64,000 bases of DNA from Bubalus kerabau (taxonomy: Eukaryota > Chordata > Mammalia > Artiodactyla > Bovidae): contig NC_073634.1 of the NCBI RefSeq assembly GCF_029407905.1, positions 27,975,501 through 28,039,500 of the forward strand, written 5' to 3'. The notes beneath the pieces were generated by a model. That model was not told the origin of the DNA. It worked only from the letters and a program-made list of their open reading frames with translations, and ran no database searches. This document shows, piece after piece, positions 9,889 through 21,692 of this stretch. How positions within the stretch are numbered: the stretch's first letter is position 1; the number at the start of each line of letters is the position of its first letter. A program made the translations under genes and the position numbers.

Positions 9889-11204
9889 ATTTCTAAGCTA
9901 CAGGGTTCATCTGTAAATATTTTCAATTGTTGCAAACCTCCAGAGAATTTCCAGTATACTGTATTTAAGTCTAGATAAAGGTGGACCTGTTAAGTTCAAG
10001 CTCACGTTGTTCAAAGGTGAACTTGGTTCAATGAATGCAAGTTTGACCTTACTCTGCTTTCAGAGTTGATAGTTGACCGTGTGGTTCTAGGTTGAATGTC
10101 ATGTCTCCTCTTGGATGGTGTTGCTCTGTCATCTTAGCATGCGGTATTGCTGTTCATCTGTGATTCCAACGCAGATTCTGGTTTCTTTGGTGTACTTATA
10201 CTTCCGTTGCTGTAAATGGTGGTAGTCTTCTCATGGCATTACTTAAAAAAAAAGTTAGGTATGCTGGTAATTCAATCAGGACTCTCATTCTTACTGGACA
10301 CTTAGTAAGGGGAAATTTTCTTGAATCATTTCTTTGGTAAGTCTTTCCTTATTCCCCTTCTCCCCTCCCTGCACCACTCCCCCTCCACACACACACAAAA
10401 GACATAAGAGAGTCTGTTTTCTTTATTGTTTCTTTCTGGAACTTTTGTTAGTTGAATGTTGGACCACATGAATTCTTCTTTAATTTTTTAATTTGGTTTT
10501 CAGTTATCTTAATTTTGGGAAGATTTCATTAGTGTTGTCTTCTAATTCTTCTATTAGTTTTTTTTATTTGTGTTATCAGATTTGAAATGTGTTACACTAT
10601 TTGTTTTCTGATTATACTGTTTTTAAATGGAGTATTCTGGGATTCAGTTATTGTGTTATAGACAGACTTTTGATGCTTTTCTCCTGCTTTTTTGATCTCA
10701 CCCCACTTTTCCCTTCTCAAAATACTTGGTAGCTTCAAGGATTGAGTCAGTACATGCTCTGTGCTACACTTCTCCACAGCATCCCTTTCTGTACACACAT
10801 AGATTGTCACTTCCTCCTCGTGACTGTGTGTAGTTTATTTTTTTTTAACATCTCCTTTCCATCTTCTAAAACTGTTATTGTTGAAAATCTTCCATTGTTG
10901 CTTCATTTTTTATTGTCATTGAAATATTAGTATATTTTCATTGCTATTTTGGTGTGATTTCTTGGGGGAAGAAAGATACATAAGATATATGCATTGTTTC
11001 ATCTGCCATCTTAAAATTGGCATTCTTCCTTTGAGGCCCAGGTAACTAAATGTTATGGTTGTAATTCATATTGCAAGTTAAATGTGTAAGTTTAAAATCA
11101 ATTAGTTTGAACAAAATATTGAATTAAAGCCTGATTCAGTCTATCTTAATAACCAAAATAGATAATACAGTTTGTAATAATGCCTTCTTTGAATTTTATT
11201 TGTG
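9889..11204. other. Intronic sequence before the first visible exon
   Basis: AT- and T-rich sequence with a short (CA)n near 10388-10397. An old repeat may lie at about 10380-11030 (it ends in ATCTGCCATCTTAAAA), but I could not name it. The branch point and pyrimidine tract for the exon are in the last 40 bases. Confidence 0.45.
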
Positions 11205-11210
11205 TAGAAG
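11205..11210 (+). promoter_or_regulatory. Tandem (NAGNAG) splice acceptor
   Basis: The intron ends TAGAAG, giving two AGs three bases apart. The upstream TAG gives the expected Lys-Glu-Ile sequence. Use of the downstream AAG would remove one Glu codon without changing frame. TAG is the stronger match, so the downstream site is expected to be minor. Confidence 0.6.
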
Positions 11211-11334
11211 AAATTGAGGAAGAATCTGAAACAACAGTTGAGGCTGACTTGACCGATAAACAGAAACATCAGTTGAAACATAGGGAACTCTTTTTGTCGC
11301 GCCAATACGAATCTCTGCCCGCAACACATATCAG
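11208..11334 (+). CDS. MTA3: MTA3 internal exon (BAH domain, second half begins)
   Basis: This exon encodes about residues 64-106 of MTA3, a core scaffold of the nuclear NuRD repressor complex. The frame starts with the last two bases of a Lys codon and reads [14 protein letters not shown], then [20 protein letters not shown], and ends on the first two bases of an Arg codon. The acceptor is TTTGTGTAG and the donor CAG|GTAAGA; length 127 nt. From my recollection of the family, the acidic EIEEESETT stretch and [12 protein letters not shown] fit MTA3 rather than MTA1 ([12 protein letters not shown]) or MTA2. The C-terminal part belongs to the BAH domain, a chromatin-contacting module. The next exon supplies the third base of the split Arg codon. 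The acceptor is a tandem TAGAAG, so a variant lacking one codon is possible. Confidence 0.95.
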
Positions 11335-14300
11335 GTAAGAACTGTTTAGAAGTTGGTCTGATGTTCTGAGTAATACTATGACAATTGAAAGAAACAAAAC
11401 TAAAACAACCTTTGGGAAGCATTTTCCAAACTCAACAATCTTGTTCAAATCAGTTCACTAAGGGCTTCATTATGTAGTCTTATCTTGAAAATTTATAGTT
11501 TATATTAGCATTTTAAAGCCCTGCACATGTTATGCAGTCAGGTAACCATGTTGGCTTTTTAATCTGGACTTTTCCAATCATTTAAGTTATCTATTAGCAT
11601 CTTGCAGAGCAGTGTCCAGCAGACACCATTTTGGGAAGTGCTGGTCTTCTCCAGATTCCCAGAAAAAAATATAGTTATTAGGGTCCAAGAACTAGAATCC
11701 AAGATCTGGTTCCCAGACAAGTGTCTCTTGACTTTGTAGGATACAGGACCTTTTATTTATTTATTTTGGAGGGCCTCTGGGACGAAAACTTTCTATTCTT
11801 TACTGCTCACTCACTTGCATCTGCTCTGGGCATTGATGGAATGAAAAGTGAAATTCAGTCCCTGGTTTGTATTTGGGAAGAATGGTGGTTGGTCTTTTCA
11901 TCTGCTGGTGGTAAGATTTAGGCATAGATTAAGGTCTTTTTAAGTGTTGTCTGCAGTGGGTGCATCTTAGAGGTATAACAGAATGTTTGAACTCAGAAAA
12001 CAGGCAGTTACTGACTCTCAGTGTCGGAAAACTTCAGAAGGAGTTGGCATTTACTCAGCCTTTGAGAGATTAGGGGGCATCTTTCAGGTAAAAGGAAACA
12101 GGTGAGCATGGGTGTGGGCAGGGAGCAGCTTGTGTCCAGGGCGGTGGGTGTAGGGGGATGCAGTGTTTTTGTCCCCTTATGTTAAAGAAGTTCCTTCAAC
12201 TTTTGTTCACAATCTTTATTCTTTTATTCAGCCCTTCACTAGTTATGCTTGTCTTTAAAGCTGTTTATAGACGGAAATAAAATGTAATAACTTTATTTAA
12301 AAAAATTGTCCCTTCCTCTTTAGTCCTGAATGTCGATATTGTATCTAAGTGTCTTCTTAGGGCTCAAACACATTTGGAGAATTCCTGAAACCCTGGTTTG
12401 GTCTTTACAACACTCCACAATTCCCCTGACCTTTGTGTATCTTGTACTTCTCTTTTCAGAAATGGACGCAGAGATCTTCTAAGACAGGAAATGTATGACA
12501 AAGATACTAGAATCCCTTTTTTCCAAATCTTTTCAGAGAGCTTGATCCTCCTCAATAGTTAACATCATATATAATTGCTTTTTTTAAGTTTTTTTTAGGG
12601 AGCACTGTGCTTAGATTGGTGAGAGTTAGTATTAATATGTTTTGTGTGACTTAGGGTCCTTTGTTAGAAAAGATAATCAGGCCAGATAATGTGGGAACAG
12701 TCATTTAACCTAAAAATAGGGGTATTTCAAAAAATAGGAAAGTAAGTTACTTTTTGCTGAAAGAGATGAAACATGAATACATATTTTACAATTTTCTTAA
12801 AGATACAGGTAACTAATAAATGCTGAAGAGCCATATGCATTTATCATTTAATTGGAAGAAGCTAGAATATAAAGATTCATTTTAAGCTCAAGAAGTTATG
12901 TGGCCAGTCATAAGACTCTTGCCAGAATGAGAATCTGACAAATGGTTTTAAAAATGTATCCAAAACACGCAAGTATATTTTTAATTTACCCTCCTGATAG
13001 CTTGGAATCTGTTTATAAGAAATGTTGGTTTCCTTTAACAGATTGCTTGGAATGGAAAAACTAGTGAAGTATTTTTCATCTTTCACAAAGACTGAGAGAG
13101 TATATTGCAATGGAATTATCAAGACATCCCTTTGTTGAACATGGAAATTACATAGACTACATGATCATTCAGTCATGTTGAACACATTTTCTGAATATAT
13201 TCTCAGTTAGGAAGCTCACTAACTGCTTGATTAAAAAAAAAACAAGGTCCCCAGCTTGTAAACTTAAGGAATTTACCCTGTGCCATTCTTTTGAATTATG
13301 AGGAAGAGATATAGACATTTGAGGCATTTGTTTTTGGATTTTTTTTGTTCTCAGAGGTGAGAGGTTGTAGTGTTTTCTCACCTTTGGCTCTCATTTTCAA
13401 ACAGCTGAATGAAATTAGGGGCATTCTCTGGCCAAAGCATGACACCGTGCTAACCAGCCCTCATGTTGATGTAGAGCAAGTACACTTTGGAGTGATCTTG
13501 ACATTTTGCTAATATTGAAGTCATGCCCTATCTGTTGTGCTGTAACAGGAGAAAATTACTGAAGTCCCATTGTTCTTTGGCAGCAAAGAGGGGTAATTTG
13601 ATGAATACTGGCTTTTTATTCTCAGAGACATTATTGAGTGCCCAGAATCTCCTTGTGCTGTATGGAACAGAGGCGAAAACCTGACTGAGGCATTCCTAAG
13701 GTCTTTTGTAGTTTTTGTGATCTATAATATTAACCAGATGCTACAGACTTCCAAAGTGGCTGGAAGAGACGGCTTTTCAGGACTTCTTTTCATTTCATTG
13801 AAAGAGAATGAATAGGACCAGAACAGTTCTGGGTGGAGTTAGCGATTCACCTTTTGTTTGTGAAATAGGTGGGGTTTGAACATGAGATTTCCTTTGGAAC
13901 ATTATTTGGGGAGTGAAGGCGAGAGACAGCATGCTTCCTGCATAGTGCCTTAGGTCACTAATAATAGATTGTATGCTGCATGGGTTATATAAAGCACTGT
14001 AAAATTTATTTTTATGCTAGCTAGACCCATCACAGTGTGTGTGTGGGGGTGTGTGTGTGTGTGTAAAATACTGTGTTCAGTTATATACAGTCAATGTTTA
14101 TTGAACTTGGCTTTTAAAAATTGTAATATTTATTGAGCCTTTATGATAAGTGTTATTCCATTTGCTTTACATGTATTTTATTTGATCTTCACGATGAGTT
14201 TGTAATGTGCATATCAGAGATAGAAAGCTACATTTTAGTAGCTTGTTGGGTAGATAGGCTCTTTAATTTCCTATTTCTTTTTTCACACTCAAGTTGAATG

Positions 14301-14878
14301 GTCAGAACTGCATTAAAAACTGAGTGAAGCATATAAACTATACTATTATACAGTGTTAGAGATATAAATAGTGACTGGGAACTAGCGACTTGATTGAGTG
14401 CCTAAGTTTGTGGATGTGTCTTACATTTGGTCCAGTGTCACTTTTTCCTTACCTTGAAAGCACAAAGCTTATTTTTTTTAAAAGCTAATTACAGCATTGT
14501 ATATGTAGTGGTTAATACCACTTCTCTGCCTCTAGGGTAGCCAGTTAGTCATATTTAATTAGCGCCAATCCTTTCCTGCTTGCCAACCTTGGGATCTGGA
14601 TCACAGCCTTTGAAGTCATGCTTCATTGTGTCTTAAAAGGATTTTGTTAGGTACCTGTTGACTATTGGCTCCACCGTGTCCTGTCATAAGGGCTTTTGGA
14701 CTGGATGATTTCTCCAAGTCTTGTTATGAGCAGTGAGTAGTGATAGAGCAACCATTATATCTGTGTTGTTAGACCTGGCCCTTGCTCAGAGCATCACTGG
14801 TGAGGATCCTGCCTTCCTCATTGCTTAACCTTGACAAAATGCAGAGAAATTCTTACAGAACCTAAATTTAGTGTCAGT
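11335..14878. other. Intronic sequence, largely single-copy
   Basis: No exon, SINE or recognisable LINE was seen. It contains a GT-rich microsatellite at 14035-14064, interrupted by GGGGG. Open frames here are short and lack splice context. Confidence 0.5.
14035..14064. repeat. (GT)n microsatellite, interrupted
   Basis: GT dinucleotides interrupted once by a five-G run. Confidence 0.9.
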
Positions 14879-14888
14879 AGTAGGTCTT

Positions 14889-15097
14889 CAGGGCTTCCCT
14901 GGTGGCTCAGTTGTTAAAGAATCTACCTGCAATGAGGGAGACCTGAGTTTGATCCCTGGGTTGGGAAGATCCCCTGGAGGAGGGCATGGCAACCCACTCC
15001 AGAATTCTTGCCTGGAGAACAGGCTGGGGGCTGAGGTCCATGGGGTCCCGAAGAGTCGGACACAGACATGACTTAATGACTAAGCACAGGACAGCAC
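14889..15097 (+). mobile_element. Bov-tA SINE
   Basis: GGGCTTCCCTGGTGGCTCAG head, GAGTTTGATCCCTGGG box and Bov-A body, ending GACTAAGCACAGGACAGCAC. Flanked by the 10-bp duplication AGTAGGTCTT at 14879-14888 and 15098-15107. Confidence 0.92.
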
Positions 15098-15779
15098 AGT
15101 AGGTCTTAAAGATACAGGTGCACATAGTGTCAAGCTGTCTCTTAATGACAGGGTGCTTCAGAGAAAACCTTACATTCTTTTTCCTCTTAAACAATTTTTA
15201 GCTTGGGATTCCAGAACGTGGTTATGGTTATCACCATCTGCACCATAATTGCCCCATAGAAAACTGGCTACAGCCACAGTTTATAATGAACTTTTCTTGG
15301 TTCAAGCAATGCTATGTTGCTTCTGCATTCTCACCTCCAAAATAAGGAGCTTTCTTAATTCGGTTAAAAAAGTATGTTTAGCAGCAGTTAAAAATCTTGG
15401 ATTTTATGTGTAATTTGTCTAGGTTCTTCACATCAGACATCATCTTGGAGTGTAAGATTCTAGAAACTCATTATCTCTTTTCTTTCTCCTGCTTGCTGTG
15501 GAACACAGTACCCAATAGTCAGTCAGACTTTGAAGTTTTCATTTAATTTTATTTTTGCCCTTTAAGTAAATAAAAATCATCAACAGAATAATCTTCTCTC
15601 AAGTACTCCTAACCTTAAATGAAGTTTTAGGTTGTGTGCCTTTCTCTGTTCGTGAAAATTAAAGATTGATGTATGGAATCGCAGGTTGCTCAGGACTCTG
15701 AGGGAAAGTGAGATATTCAGAGTCAACATCGAGCTTTTATATGAAGGGCTAGCTGAGCATAGGAAGTCTATTCTGTATA

Positions 15780-16140
15780 CATATTATTCATCACCAAACA
15801 AAATGAATTTACAAGCCATATATAGCAACCATGAGAAAGGGGGAAATGGAAGAATTTCTAGCCAATAAGAGGTATTTGGGGGGTGGGATACTGAAGTTCT
15901 TATCTTAACACCCAGTGTTGATGAGGATAGGGAAACAGATAACTCTTAGATATACAAGTGTTAGTATAGTCCAAGAAGTAAAATTTTAATGTGTGAATAT
16001 CCTTTGACCGAGCAATTCCACTTTTTGATTTTATCTAACAGAGGCTCTTAGGAAAGGGTATAGAAATATATATACTGATACATTCATTGAAGAATTGTTG
16101 TGTGTACTGTATTTTAAAGATATTTGTTGCAAATAAATGA
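15780..16140 (+). mobile_element. Old L1 3' fragment, sense
   Basis: Stretches such as GTGTTGATGAGGATAGGGAAA (16-base core at about 15914) and GACCGAGCAATTCCACTTTT (about 16006) follow the order of the L1 ORF2 end. Heavily decayed; edges uncertain. Confidence 0.5.
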
Positions 16141-17178
16141 GATTTTCATTCCTAAGTATGAGTCTGCATCATAAATGTAAATAGGAACTTGGTATTTGAT
16201 AGATTTCAGGATTATTTTACTATCAGAAAATGCAAGCAACTTTCATATTTATGCTTTTCTATATTTCTACCTTTTTTGAAGTGAGAACATTTTAGGCATA
16301 TAATGGAAGAAGTAGTACTTAAAAATTTGTCTATTAGATAGGGAAAATGCCAGTTTTGTGTTCATTTTAACTCCATGCCCTGCCTGACAATCTGGCTGGT
16401 TTTAATGAAGACAGAATAGGCAGGAATCTACTAAAAACTAAAATCTTCTTTATCCCCTCTTCCGCAGTAGTAGTAGTAAAGTGGTAACATTGGCTACTGT
16501 TATATTAGCTACATTTGATAGCTGACCTATAGATTTAGGGGTACATTTTCCAAATATTTTTTTGCAAAATGCTGTTTCCTTCGACAATTATTCTGTCAAT
16601 TCACATTCCCATCACAGTACATTATGAATATGCCCATTTTGCTGTTTCTTGAAAAATACTGCATATTAAAATTGAATATTACTACATATTAAAATTGTAA
16701 AATAAACTTTTATTGTTTATTTTATGATAATGGAAGAATTATAATTTACTGTTGAAATGGGGGGAAAAAAACATGAAAAAAGATGCAGACACAAACCCCT
16801 GTAATCTCTCCACCCAGCAGCACTGACATTTTGGTGTGTCTCCAGTGTGTTTTTCTCTTCTTATCTTGTGTGCCTTCTTTGGGCTTGGACTGTGCGTTGT
16901 TGGGCGTTTACTGGGTATGGCAGAGGGGCTACGCTCCCCACGTGCAGCTTCTCCCTGTTAAGTGGTGTTTATTCTTCAGTGCTGCTATTGTCATCTTTGC
17001 TCTTTCTAGGTTGGTTTGTTTTTAAATATGTGAGAAATATGGTTGGAAAATGAATGATGGAACAGTAGGAGGAGAGGGGGAGGACAGTTAAATAAAGGCT
17101 GGAAAAATTCCATTCTTGAGACATTAACAGACATGCCTGATAGGTTTGATATAGCTGAAGTAGTGGAATGAGAGTAAC
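16141..17178. other. Intronic sequence, nothing recognised
   Basis: AT-rich with a GC-richer patch near 16855-16975 that has an open frame of 80 codons without family signature or splice context. No supported feature. Confidence 0.45.
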
Positions 17179-17187
17179 AATACTTTG

Positions 17188-17284
17188 GGCAACTGCCTGG
17201 CCGTCCAGTGGTTAGGAGTTGGTGCTTTCACTGCTATAAGTGTGCCTCGCACCGCCCCGCCCACCCCTCCCCCCCAAAAAAAAG
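17188..17284 (+). mobile_element. Degraded CHR SINE
   Basis: GCCTGGCCGTCCAGTGGTTAGGAG head and a C-rich to A-rich end. Perfect 9-bp flanks AATACTTTG at 17179-17187 and 17285-17293 support a retroposed insertion. Confidence 0.75.
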
Positions 17285-17299
17285 AATACTTTGTCATTC

Positions 17300-17683
17300 A
17301 GAAAGACTGATGCTCATTCAGAAACCAATCCAAGTGTTACTGTCTTGGACTGGGCAAAGATTTCTCAGGATCATGAAGATATTCTTCTGTTTTCTTGAAG
17401 TAGGTCTGTTTTATGTATATGGTGTGAATAGAGGTCAGTTAAAAGCTAAGTTTAAAAAGATACGATTTACAATATCATCAAGCAATATCAAACACCTAGG
17501 AATAAATTATAAGAAGGATGTCTTTAAAAGAAAAGGAAAAGATGTATAAAAACTCCACATAGAAACTATGGAGTATTGCTAAAGGAATTAAAGACTTAGT
17601 AAAGTAAACTTGTAACAATATGTCTGTTTTTCCCAAGTTGATCTAAAGATTCAATGTAATTCCAAAGAAAAACTTAGCAGGGT

Positions 17684-17727
<44 letters not shown>

Positions 17728-17770
17728 AAGAAGCTGAGTCCAAAATCTGTGGTAATGGAAAGAACCAAGA
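17300..17770 (+). mobile_element. Old L1 ORF2 fragment, sense
   Basis: The stretch about 17460-17660 (ACACCTAGGAATAAATTATA, then AAAGATTCAATGTAATTCC) matches the L1 ORF2 region that reads 'KYLGI' and 'IQCNS' in intact copies. It is interrupted by a TG microsatellite. Confidence 0.65.
17686..17722. repeat. (TG)n microsatellite
   Basis: An uninterrupted 37-bp TG run within the L1 remnant. Confidence 0.97.
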
Positions 17771-17774
17771 ATGT

Positions 17775-18640
17775 TTCAGAGCATGGTTCGTATTCTTCTG
17801 AGTGTCCCCCCATACACATTCAGGAGGGGCCTTGTGAGATCAAAACTGTTTTCATATCAACAGTAAGATGTTACTTACCTTTTCCCTATATTGATTTTGC
17901 CAAAACAAAATCATGTGCAAAAGCAATGGTGGGCTAACTGCTGGCACCAAGCCAGCCGGAATCAAGTCACTGTCACCAAACTGGACTGTACTTATCACTG
18001 TATTGTATGTAATGCCTTTTAAAAAAAATTGAAGAAAAATTTACACAACATATTAATATTGTACAGTATACAGGGTACATTAAGAGGTCACACATCTTTT
18101 TAGTGTTCCATGTACTGAAATGAGAAGTATGCATGAATCACTTTTGCTATATATGCAAGCGTGATGGTTATCTTGAGAAAAAAACTCATGGTCTTGTTTG
18201 AAATATGAGCTGAACTATTAAATAGCCACCTTTGTCATGGAACACCATGTTTGCCTGAAAAAGCCACTGAGAGATGGACTATGTTTTTTTTTAAGACATG
18301 ACCATTTGGTGGATGTTTTTTGAAAATGAAGTAAACTAGTCATTCATGTGAAAACATAGTTGTCTGTTAAGCCAGACATTGAAGAGATTTGTACAACTGT
18401 AAAATAATGCCACTGTTCTCATTAATTTTGGAGGGGAAAATATAGTAGTTATTAATAGCAAGTATTTGCTAATGTGTAATATTTATTTTATTTTAAATTA
18501 GTTGATGTTAAATTTTAATATCTATCTAAGATAAATATTGATAGATATAACCCACAAAGAAAGAAGTTCTTTGAGGTCCTCAATAATTTTTTAGAAATAT
18601 GAAGAGATCTTGAGATCTAAAAGTTTGAGAATCATGATAA
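17775..18640 (+). mobile_element. hAT-Charlie-type DNA transposon with decayed transposase
   Basis: The order is a non-coding 5' part (17775-17880), then a transposase-like segment around 18110-18215 that reads, with stops, EMRSMHESLLLY, WLS and LKYELNY. This resembles the hAT transposase segment kept in the domesticated ZBED5-like genes. After an internal deletion comes the 3' region (from about 18365), ending AAAAGTTTGAGAATCATG, the terminal-repeat form. Stops and deletions make it a dead copy. A second 3' end of the same family lies at 413-531. Confidence 0.7.
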
Positions 18641-18711
18641 AGTCAGTCTTTAAGAATAAAAATTTTAGAGGCTTATATCATTTGTTGTTAAGATACTTGT
18701 ATAGCTACAGT

Positions 18712-18993
18712 CGGAGAAGGCAATGGCACCCCACTCCAGTACTCTTGCCTGGAAAATCCCATGGACGGAGGAGCCTGGTAGGCTGCGGTCCATGGGGTCG
18801 CCAAGAGTTGGACACGACTGAGCGACTTCCCTTTCACTCTTCACTTTTATGCATTGGAGAAGGAAATGGCAACCCACTCCATTGTACTTGCCGGGAGAAT
18901 CCCAGGGATGGCGGAGCCTGGTGGGCTGCCGTCTATGGGGTCGCACAGAGTTGGACACGACTGGAGCGACTCAGCAGCAGCAGCAGCAGCAGC
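18712..18993 (+). mobile_element. Bov-A2 SINE with (CAG)n
   Basis: Two Bov-A monomers (18714-18830 and 18858-18970) joined by the TTCACTTTTATGCATTGG linker and ending in a CAG run (18973-18993). Perfect 11-bp duplication ATAGCTACAGT at 18701-18711 and 18994-19004. Confidence 0.94.
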
Positions 18994-19130
18994 ATAGCTA
19001 CAGTAATTAATGTAGGATAGTATGGGTAAGTGGATTGTGAAATAAACCAGTGGGGTAGAATAGAAAAGCCAGAACAGACTCGCATATGTAGCACAAGTTG
19101 ATAATTTGATGAAAGCTCCATTGCAATGTG

Positions 19131-19347
19131 GGCTTCCCTGGTGGCTCAGGGGTAAAGAATCCACCTGCAGTGCAGGAGACCCAGGTTTGATGCCTGAGTT
19201 GGGAAGATCCTTTGGAGAAGGGAATGGCTACCCAATCCAGTATTCTTTACTGGAGAATTCCCATGGACAGAGGAACCTGGCAGGCTACAGTCAGTCCATG
19301 GGACTATGAAGATTCAGACACGACTGAGTGACTGCCACACATACACA
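19131..19347 (+). mobile_element. Bov-tA SINE
   Basis: GGCTTCCCTGGTGGCTCAGG head, Bov-A body and CAGACACGACTGAGTGACTG tail. A convincing duplication is not visible. Confidence 0.88.
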
Positions 19348-19490
19348 CCTGGCGTTCCATTAATCACAATTCGTATGGAGTAGTGATATTCTAATTATAC
19401 TGTTACTTCTTCATATACTAGTTGGAAGGCTTCTGTGCTTTTAGTTATGACTCTTAATTTTAGTTTTATGTTTTAGTGTATAACAACAGC

Positions 19491-19760
19491 TGCTGCTGCT
19501 GCTGCTAAGTCCCTTCAGACATGTCCGACTCTGTGCGACCCCATAGACGGCAGCCCACCAGGCTCTACCGTCCCTGGGATTCTCCAGGCAAGAACACTGG
19601 AGTGGGTTGCCATTTCCTTCTCCAATGCGTGAAAGTGAAAGTGAAGTTGCTCAGTCGTGTCGGACCCTCAGCGACCCCATGGACTACAGCCCACCAGGCT
19701 CCTCTGTCCATGGGATTTTCCAGGCAAGAGTACTGGAGTGGGGTGCCATTGCCTTCTCTG
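19491..19760 (-). mobile_element. Bov-A2 SINE, antisense
   Basis: Begins with a CTG run, then two inverted Bov-A monomers, ending GGTGCCATTGCCTTCTCTG. Perfect 13-bp duplication GTATAACAACAGC at 19478-19490 and 19761-19773. It is inverted relative to the copy at 18712-18993. Confidence 0.95.
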
Positions 19761-20077
19761 GTATAACAACAGCAGAGGCTATCAACTTTATCAGACTCAA
19801 TCTCTGTTTTACGTATTTCTTTAAACTTCGTATGCTATTGTGGAATGAAATTCATAGATTAGTACTACATATGTGGTACATAATTTGGCTTGGAATTGAA
19901 TTTTGGTTTGGAGATGACTAACCCCATTGTCCTCAAATATCTGTTGTCATTGAAAGTAGTTTATATCACATAGGTTCTCCACACTCTGCATATTACCCAA
20001 ATTTCCCTTCATTTAAAGCTTAAAATTCTCTTACCCATTGTATTCTGCAGTTTCAGTGATGACCTTGGTGGTGAGGT

Positions 20078-20285
20078 GGTTGTGGTGGTTTAGTCGCTAA
20101 GTCGTGTCCGACTGTTGCAGCCCCATGGAACCTGCCAGGCTCCTCTGTCCATGGGATTCTCCAGGCAAGAATACTGGAGTGGGTTGCCATTTCCTTCTCC
20201 AGGGGATCTTCCCAACCCAGGAATCGAACCCAGGTCTCCTGCAACGCATGCAGATTCCTTACCAATTGAGCTATGAGGGAATCCC
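20078..20285 (-). mobile_element. Bov-tA SINE, antisense
   Basis: Complement of a full Bov-tA, ending GAGCTATGAGGGAATCCC. Perfect 12-bp duplication TGGTGGTGAGGT at 20066-20077 and 20286-20297. Confidence 0.93.
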
Positions 20286-20802
20286 TGGTGGTGAGGTAGA
20301 TGATTTAAGTTGGAAGACAACTGGCGTTATAGCTGAGCTCTTTTTCCCTAATATTGTATATATATTTTTCTCTTTGCCAGTGGTTTTGGCCTTTTTTAAA
20401 AATTTAGTACAGCCTTTGTATTATTACTATTTTTTTTCTTGAGATAACACTGGCATCTAACATTATGTAAGTTTCCTATGTACAATATTCTGTTTCTACT
20501 TCACTATGCACTACAATGTGCTTACCACTGAAATTTAGTTTCTGTTACCATACAGTTGATTCCCTTTACCCATTTCAGCCTCCCCGGGCCCCTTTCCCTC
20601 CAGTAACCACTCTTCTTTTCTCTGTATCTATGTGTTTGGTTTGTTCCTTTATTTTGTTTTTTGTTCATCTGTTTGATTCCACATATGAGTGAAATCTTAC
20701 AGTATATGTCTTTCTCTAATTTATTTCACTTCCACAGTACCTTCAAAATCCATCCATGTTGTTGCAAATGGCAAGATTTCATCTTTTTTTTTATGGCTGA
20801 TT

Positions 20803-21011
20803 GGGCTTCCCATGTAGCTCAATTGGTAAAGAATCTGCCTGCAATACTAGACACCTGGGTTCTATTCCTGGGTCAGGAAGATCCCCTGGAGAGGAAAATG
20901 GCAGCCCACTCCAGTATTCTTGCCTGGAGGACCCCATGGATAGAGGAGGCTGGAGGGCCACAGTCCATAGGGTCTCAACAGTTGGACACGAGTTAGCACT
21001 CTCTTTCTTTC
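20803..21011 (+). mobile_element. Bov-tA SINE nested in L1
   Basis: GGGCTTCCCATGTAGCTCAA head and Bov-A body. Perfect 12-bp duplication TTATGGCTGATT at 20791-20802 and 21012-21023, both copies being L1 sequence. Confidence 0.93.
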
Positions 21012-21248
21012 TTATGGCTGATTAATATTCTATTGCATATATATCATACATTTTAATCCATTCATTTGGTGATGAGCACTTCAGGTGTTTCCATGTTTTG
21101 GCTATTATAAATAATCCTGCAGTGAACAAGGAGTGGGGAATACACATATTTTCAAATTAGTGTTTTTATAATCTGTGGATGAATTCCCAGAAGTGGAATA
21201 GCTTGATAACATGGTAATTCTGTTGTTAATCTTTGACAAATCAACGTA

Positions 21249-21325
21249 CTATTTGGTTGGCCCAAAAGTTCTTTCAGGTTTTCCATAGCATCTTATGGAT
21301 AAGTGAACTTTTTTGCCAACCCAAA
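21249..21325. mobile_element. Mariner-type MITE, near-palindromic
   Basis: Left arm TTGGTTGGCCCAAAAGTTC and right arm GAACTTTTTTGCCAACCCAA (about 21305-21324) are inverted repeats around a short centre (ATAGCATCTTAT). This is the form of the bovine mariner MITE, about 75 bp. Confidence 0.8.
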
Positions 21326-21505
21326 ATGGTAAAGACTCTGCCTGCAATGCAGGAGGTTTGATCCCTGGGTCTGGAAGATCCCCTGAAGAGGGGAATGGCT
21401 ACCCACTCCAGTATTTCTGCCTGAAATTCCATGGATAGAGGAGCCTGGCAGGCTATAGTCAGCCCATGGGGGTTGCAAAGAGTTGAATGTGACTGAGCAA
21501 TTAAC
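21326..21505 (+). mobile_element. Bov-tA SINE, 5'-truncated
   Basis: Starts at ATGGTAAAGACTCTGCCTGC, directly after the mariner MITE, and runs through the Bov-A body to GTGACTGAGCAATTAAC. The first part of the tRNA-like head is missing. Confidence 0.85.
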
Positions 21506-21552
21506 AGTTAATATTTTCCATAGTGGCTGCACAAAATCCCATGAACAGTGCA

Positions 21553-21692
21553 TGCTGCTGCTGCTGCTGCTAAGTCGCTTCAGTCGTGTCCGACTCTGTG
21601 TGACCTCATAGACGGCAGCCCACCAGGCTCCGCTGTCCCTGGGATTCTCCAGGCAAGAACACTGGAGTGGGTTGCCATTTCCTTCTCCATGT
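21553..21692 (-). mobile_element. Half Bov-A2 SINE with CTG run, antisense
   Basis: CTG repeats followed by one inverted Bov-A monomer, ending TTGCCATTTCCTTCTCCAT. It sits in L1 sequence. Confidence 0.85.

Noticed and set aside
1..11204. Preceding MTA3 exon (ending ...ADKHA)
   Set aside because: No matching coding segment with a donor was seen.
14889..14960. tRNA-Glu gene
   Set aside because: All tRNA-like segments here are SINE heads joined to Bov-A or CHR bodies; none folds as an isolated intact tRNA by eye.
18610..19020. 136-codon frame with a Ser run
   Set aside because: The Ser run is the CAG/AGC tail of a Bov-A2 SINE.
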